Shown piece after piece: positions 60,653-64,000 of a DNA stretch of 64,000 nucleotides. The translations under genes and the position numbers were made by a program. The notes under the pieces were generated by a model. It ran no database searches. It had not been told where the DNA came from and saw nothing but the letters and a program-made list of their open reading frames with translations. This DNA comes from [Clostridium] citroniae WAL-17108 (lineage in GTDB: Bacteria; Bacillota; Clostridia; Lachnospirales; Lachnospiraceae): the NCBI RefSeq assembly GCF_000233455.1, contig NZ_JH376421.1:124001-188000 (forward strand), read 5' to 3'. Position 1 is the first letter of the stretch, and each line of letters starts with the position of its first letter.

Positions 60653-60663
60653 TTGTGACACAA
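60653..60663. promoter_or_regulatory. Short palindrome between the binding-protein and kinase genes
   Basis: TTGTGACACAA, a perfect 11-bp inverted repeat about 104 bp before the binding-protein start in the divergent 237-bp region. It is a possible binding site for the YesN-type regulator or a catabolite regulator; the binder is inferred. Confidence 0.35.
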
Positions 60664-60717
60664 ATTGTTGATAATATGACTTTTATACGCAATGGCAATT
60701 ATCAAACCCATATTTTA

Positions 60718-60746
60718 TTGATATAATGATATCCTGATATTATACA
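60718..60746 (+). promoter_or_regulatory. Possible promoter of the two-component genes
   Basis: -35 TTGATA (60718-60723), 17-bp spacer, -10 TATACA (60741-60746), about 40 bp before the kinase start, in a very AT-rich stretch. Confidence 0.45.
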
Positions 60747-60786
60747 TTATTAAAAATATTTATTCACTGGATGTAAGGAGGGGATC

Positions 60787-62511
60787 ATGACTGAAAAACA
60801 TAGGTACTCACTTAAAAAACGCATGATAGCACTGCTGGCCGGCTCCCTCAGTTTTCTGGTAGGACTGATCCTGTTCACCATTTTTCTTTACATCATATAC
60901 TCCAACCGCAAGATTGCCGATTCCAACAAGCGCACCATCGAATACTGTGCAAACCAGATCAACAGCAACCTGGACAAGGTGGATGTGGCCATGCTGGGCC
61001 TGGTGGCTTCCAATACGGACTTCCACCTTTTATCCGGCAAAACAAATACCCTTCAGGCTCATGTTTCTTCCCAAGGCCTGATCTCCCAGCTGTCGGAATA
61101 CCAGCGGATCTACTCGTTCTGTGATGGTTTTTTTGTTTATAGTGAAGACAGCTTTGTCTATCGGGATATCTTTAAACAGGACTATACATACAGCCAAAAG
61201 CAGACGATCGCAGGCTGGGTCAAGGATACGATCCGGAGTTCCCACATCAGCTACAGCAACGGATGGAACACCCGCACCATTGACGGCAGCAATTACCTGG
61301 TACGCTTTTATGGGTATCGGGGGACCTATCTTGCCGCCCTCATATCCTTTCAGTCCCTCAGCGACATTGTCCTCTACTCAGACCAGCAGGCTGAGATCGC
61401 CTTCTGTCTGGGAAACGGCACTGAGGTCTACGGTACCCATCCGGATATTGACTTTTCCTCAGTCTTAGGGGCGGGCAGCTACACCATTGCGGGAAAACCG
61501 GCCTGGATGATCCTGCACACTCCCATAAGAGAATCTGACGTCAATCTGCTCCTGCTGGTAGAGCAGGGAGGGTTTCTTACCAGCATGTCCGCCCTGCAGG
61601 TATCATTTTTTGTTATCTCCCTCTATTCCGTGATCCTGATCCCGCTGCTGCTGCGCTGGGTACGCCATGCGGTGGTGCGCCCGCTGGACCGTCTGGAGAA
61701 CACCATTATTGAGATCCGCTCCGGTAATCTGACCGCCATTGTCCCGGAGTTTGATGTGCTGGAATTTCAGAATGTGGGAACCACATTTAACGAAATGATG
61801 CGACAGATCCGGACCCTTCAGCTGCAGGCCTATGAGCGGGAGCTGGTAACCCAAAAGGCCCAGCAGCAGTATCTCCAGCTGCAGATACGCCCCCATTTTT
61901 ATCTGAACTGCCTGAAGGAGCTCTATGCGGTAGCGGAACAGAAAGATATCAAAAAAATACAGAAATTTATCCTGAATATTTCGCAGCACCTGCGGTATAT
62001 TTTCCGGGACCAGTCCGAGCTGGTTCCCCTGCGCCAGGAGCTGGAGCATATCCACCACTACATCTCCATTCAGCAGCTGACACTGGCCCGCGGTACGGAA
62101 TGTATTGTTGATGTGCCGGAAATGCTTATGGACTTTATGATTCCTCCTTTGACCCTGTCCACCTTTGTGGAGAACTCCTGTAAGCACCGGACCGACCGCC
62201 CCCAGACCACTGTAATCCAGGTCAAAGCAGCATACCTGGACAGCTGCGAGGAGAAATATATCGCTCTTACCGTACAGGACAACGGTGATGGATTTTCCAA
62301 AAAGGTACTCAGTGAGATTAATCTGAAAAATAACCAGAAGATATACACCGACAGCCATGTAGGCATTCACAATATCCAGCAGCGTTTCCGCCTGATCTAT
62401 GGGGATTCAGTGATGTTTGCATTTTATAATACCCCTCAGGGGCCTGTGTCGGAAATATTTATCCCGGTAAAGGAAGGAGATATTACAGGTGACAGTGTTA
62501 ATTGTGGATGA
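60787..62511 (+). CDS. YesM-type sensor histidine kinase
   Basis: 574 residues. Helix 1 (about 13-37), an extracellular sensing domain (about 40-260), helix 2 (about 268-290), a HAMP-like linker (about 293-345), then His_kinase with phospho-acceptor His370 (QIRPHFYLNCL). The HATPase has FVENSCKHR and VQDNGDGFS and a final GIHNIQQRFRLIYG. YesM kinases sense extracellular sugars or the state of the cognate binding protein. The gene overlaps the response regulator gene by 23 bp and diverges from the LplABC operon. Confidence 0.94.
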   Translation: MTEKHRYSLKKRMIALLAGSLSFLVGLILFTIFLYIIYSNRKIADSNKRTIEYCANQINSNLDKVDVAMLGLVASNTDFHLLSGKTNTLQAHVSSQGLISQLSEYQRIYSFCDGFFVYSEDSFVYRDIFKQDYTYSQKQTIAGWVKDTIRSSHISYSNGWNTRTIDGSNYLVRFYGYRGTYLAALISFQSLSDIVLYSDQQAEIAFCLGNGTEVYGTHPDIDFSSVLGAGSYTIAGKPAWMILHTPIRESDVNLLLLVEQGGFLTSMSALQVSFFVISLYSVILIPLLLRWVRHAVVRPLDRLENTIIEIRSGNLTAIVPEFDVLEFQNVGTTFNEMMRQIRTLQLQAYERELVTQKAQQQYLQLQIRPHFYLNCLKELYAVAEQKDIKKIQKFILNISQHLRYIFRDQSELVPLRQELEHIHHYISIQQLTLARGTECIVDVPEMLMDFMIPPLTLSTFVENSCKHRTDRPQTTVIQVKAAYLDSCEEKYIALTVQDNGDGFSKKVLSEINLKNNQKIYTDSHVGIHNIQQRFRLIYGDSVMFAFYNTPQGPVSEIFIPVKEGDITGDSVNCG

Positions 62512-63253
62512 TCAGCCCGATGTTGTATGGGGCGAACAGAACAGTATAGATTGGAAGAATTTGGGGATTCAACGGATTCTCACGGCGTACAGTGTGGGGG
62601 ACGCCGAAACACTGCTGCTGGAGGAATCTGTGGATATCCTGCTATGTGATATTGAGATGCCGCCCCGCAGCGGGCTGGAGCTCTGCTCCCTGATCCAGGA
62701 AAAAAAGCTTTCTACCCGCTGTATCTTTCTCTCCGCACATGCTGAATTTTCCTATGCCCAGGAAGCTGTGCGATTGGGCGGCTTTGACTACATCCTTCAG
62801 CCCGCTCCCTACAGCGATATTGAGTCGGCTGTGGCAAGGGCTATTATGGATATCCATGAAAAAAGCCATGCGGATCCTCCGGCCAGACCGCCAAAGGATT
62901 CCACAGAACACCCCGCCCACTACGCCGGTTCCAGTAATTCCGTGGCACGGGCCATTGAATACATCCAGCAGAATATCAGCAGGGACTTAAACCGTATAGA
63001 GATCGCGGAGGCTGTCTTCCTCAATCCCGAGTACCTGTCCCGGCTTTTTAAGCTGGAGACCGGCGGTACTCTGTCGGAATATATAACCTGGGAGAAAATG
63101 GAATTAGCAAAGGAAATGCTAAAAAGCACGGATATTCCCATTGGCCTCATTGCGCAGAAAACCGGATACACTAATTTTTCCTATTTTTCTCAGGTGTTCA
63201 AGCGATACACAGGATTATCCCCCCTGGAATACCGTAGGATGAATGATTGCTGA
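62489..63253 (+). CDS. YesN-type response regulator with AraC DNA-binding domain
   Basis: 254 residues. The receiver has the acidic pair VDDQP (Asp7, Asp8) and phospho-acceptor Asp54 (LLCDIEMPPRSG). The C-terminal AraC/XylS domain (about 155-252) has two helix-turn-helix units, ISRDLNRIEIAEAVFLNPEY and IGLIAQKTGYTNFSYFSQVF, ending in FKRYTGLSPLEYR. The GTG start at 62489 is supported by AGGAAGGAG about 10 bp upstream and overlaps the kinase gene. The receiver-AraC order without a long linker makes it a short YesN. Likely activator of the divergent transporter operon. Confidence 0.93.
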   Translation: MTVLIVDDQPDVVWGEQNSIDWKNLGIQRILTAYSVGDAETLLLEESVDILLCDIEMPPRSGLELCSLIQEKKLSTRCIFLSAHAEFSYAQEAVRLGGFDYILQPAPYSDIESAVARAIMDIHEKSHADPPARPPKDSTEHPAHYAGSSNSVARAIEYIQQNISRDLNRIEIAEAVFLNPEYLSRLFKLETGGTLSEYITWEKMELAKEMLKSTDIPIGLIAQKTGYTNFSYFSQVFKRYTGLSPLEYRRMNDC

Positions 63254-63279
63254 AATTTCTATGCTGCATATCTTCCCGC

Positions 63280-64000
63280 TTATTTCAGCACTGAAAACAA
63301 GTCAAATGCACCGCCGGAAGGCTTGATCTCAAAGCACATCCTCTCCCCTGCAGCGGGGTGGGGAAATGCCAGGCGGTATGCGCACAGGGCAAGGGCCGGA
63401 GATTGGCCGGATATCCTCCCTGAAGGTTTCTCCTTTATGTCAACCTTTGTGGATATGTGTATACCATACCGCCCATCCCCGTAGAGGGGGGTGCCATGAC
63501 CGGCAAACTGCACCCTTATCTGGTGGTGCCTCCCTGTAAGGAGCTCAATATCTATTAATGAGAGGAATTTTTCTCCGTCCCCAGGGTTGTGGATAACTTC
63601 CATCTCCCTGTAGTTAAGGACCGCTTTCCGGCTGTCTTTCACCGACTTATCCACAATAGACGAAGTGTTGTTTTTCTTGTCCTGCCGTAGATAATCCACA
63701 TATGCCCCCTGTTTATCCACAAGTTTTCCACATACCACCGCCATGTATGACTTTTCCACTTTTTTGTCCTGTAAAGCGGCGCTTAAGGATGCTGCCGACT
63801 TCTGGTTTTTGGCATATACCATAATACCGCCCACGGGCTTGTCCAGTCTGTGGATAACTCCCACATACGGGGGCTGGGACCCGGAATTAGCTGTGGTTAG
63901 CTTGTGGATATCCTGTGGATTGTGGAGATGGCGGCGTATCTCACTGACCATATCCGGGGCAAATCCGCGGGCTGACTGGGATTCCACGCCCGGGGGTTTT
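63280..64000 (-). CDS. RluA-family RNA pseudouridine synthase (partial)
   Basis: The reading frame stays open to the right edge, so the N terminus is missing. 239 codons are visible, beginning KPPGVESQS, the usual strand before the active site. The catalytic Asp lies in HRLDKPVGGIMVYAKN. LLTGRHHQIRVQFAGHG and GDGRYG are further RluA signatures. It isomerises uridines in rRNA or tRNA; the exact site cannot be told. A GTG at 63987 could be read as a start but interrupts the KPPGV motif. It is convergent with the response regulator gene, 26 bp away. Confidence 0.9.
   Translation of the reverse strand, partial: KPPGVESQSARGFAPDMVSEIRRHLHNPQDIHKLTTANSGSQPPYVGVIHRLDKPVGGIMVYAKNQKSAASLSAALQDKKVEKSYMAVVCGKLVDKQGAYVDYLRQDKKNNTSSIVDKSVKDSRKAVLNYREMEVIHNPGDGEKFLSLIDIELLTGRHHQIRVQFAGHGTPLYGDGRYGIHISTKVDIKEKPSGRISGQSPALALCAYRLAFPHPAAGERMCFEIKPSGGAFDLFSVLK

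Noticed and set aside
1..64000. Mobile elements, prophage, defence islands, tRNA or rRNA genes
   Set aside because: No transposase, integrase, phage structural, restriction or Cas proteins and no tRNA-like cloverleaf sequences were recognised by reading; a tRNAscan/Infernal run would settle small RNAs.

Overview
The window looks like chromosomal DNA of a spore-forming, gut-type Firmicute of the Lachnospiraceae (Clostridium XIVa), possibly near the Enterocloster/bolteae group. The clues are near-balanced base composition, strong AGGAGG ribosome sites, a T-box upstream of proS, a short archaeal/eukaryal-type prolyl-tRNA synthetase, YesM/YesN two-component regulation, LplABC-type sugar import without its own ATPase, a flavin reductase-rubredoxin fusion, and many GntR-regulated sugar-acid genes. 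The genus is inference. I saw no phage genes, transposases, CRISPR array, rRNA or tRNA.

Positions 1-14.7 kb form a sugar-acid and short-sugar catabolic island. A mannitol-dehydrogenase-type uronate reductase (cut by the left edge) diverges from a zinc alcohol dehydrogenase plus GntR regulator. After a two-gene pair of unclear function comes a leftward operon: pentulose-phosphate 3-epimerase, TRAP transporter (dctP, dctQ, dctM), an SDR that resembles the Bacillus fructuronate reductase, and a second zinc dehydrogenase. A divergent GntR gene controls it, and I can see a promoter and a palindromic operator. Next is a leftward dhaL-dhaK-VOC-class II aldolase operon with promoter and terminator, preceded by a SorC-type regulator that is co-directional with dgt and a DUF2809 gene.

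Positions 17.9-33 kb carry an oxidative pentose phosphate operon (lactonase, gnd, zwf) behind a consensus promoter. They also hold a MATE/amidotransferase/arginase-family operon, a flavin reductase-rubredoxin gene with a large leader hairpin, ydcF, ridA and cca. A D-serine locus follows (XRE-cupin regulator, NhaC-family antiporter, hydrolase, dsdA).

Positions 33-53 kb are mostly housekeeping and regulation: proS with T-box, an AI-2E/YtvI-type membrane protein, an IlvD/Edd dehydratase with its GntR regulator, a soluble hybrid histidine kinase, a nitroreductase with a divergent HxlR regulator, and a GMP synthase whose glutaminase domain is shrunken and lacks its nucleophile. Then come a cytidylate-kinase-like protein, a Ca2+ P-type ATPase, 5-formyl-THF cyclo-ligase, an ArsC-like protein, an RsmH homologue with a repeat-built N terminus, and an ABC-F ATPase.

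Positions 53-63.3 kb hold the most intriguing unit: a seven-gene leftward operon (LplA/B/C-type importer, two TIM-barrel isomerase/epimerases, two Gfo/Idh/MocA oxidoreductases) with a divergent YesM/YesN pair and no glycoside hydrolase. This is the gene content expected of oxidative (3-keto) glycoside cleavage. The operon runs into an array of 18-bp self-complementary repeats that may act as its terminator. A partial RluA-type pseudouridine synthase closes the window. Several tandem minisatellites (12, 15 and 18 bp) occur in or beside genes.
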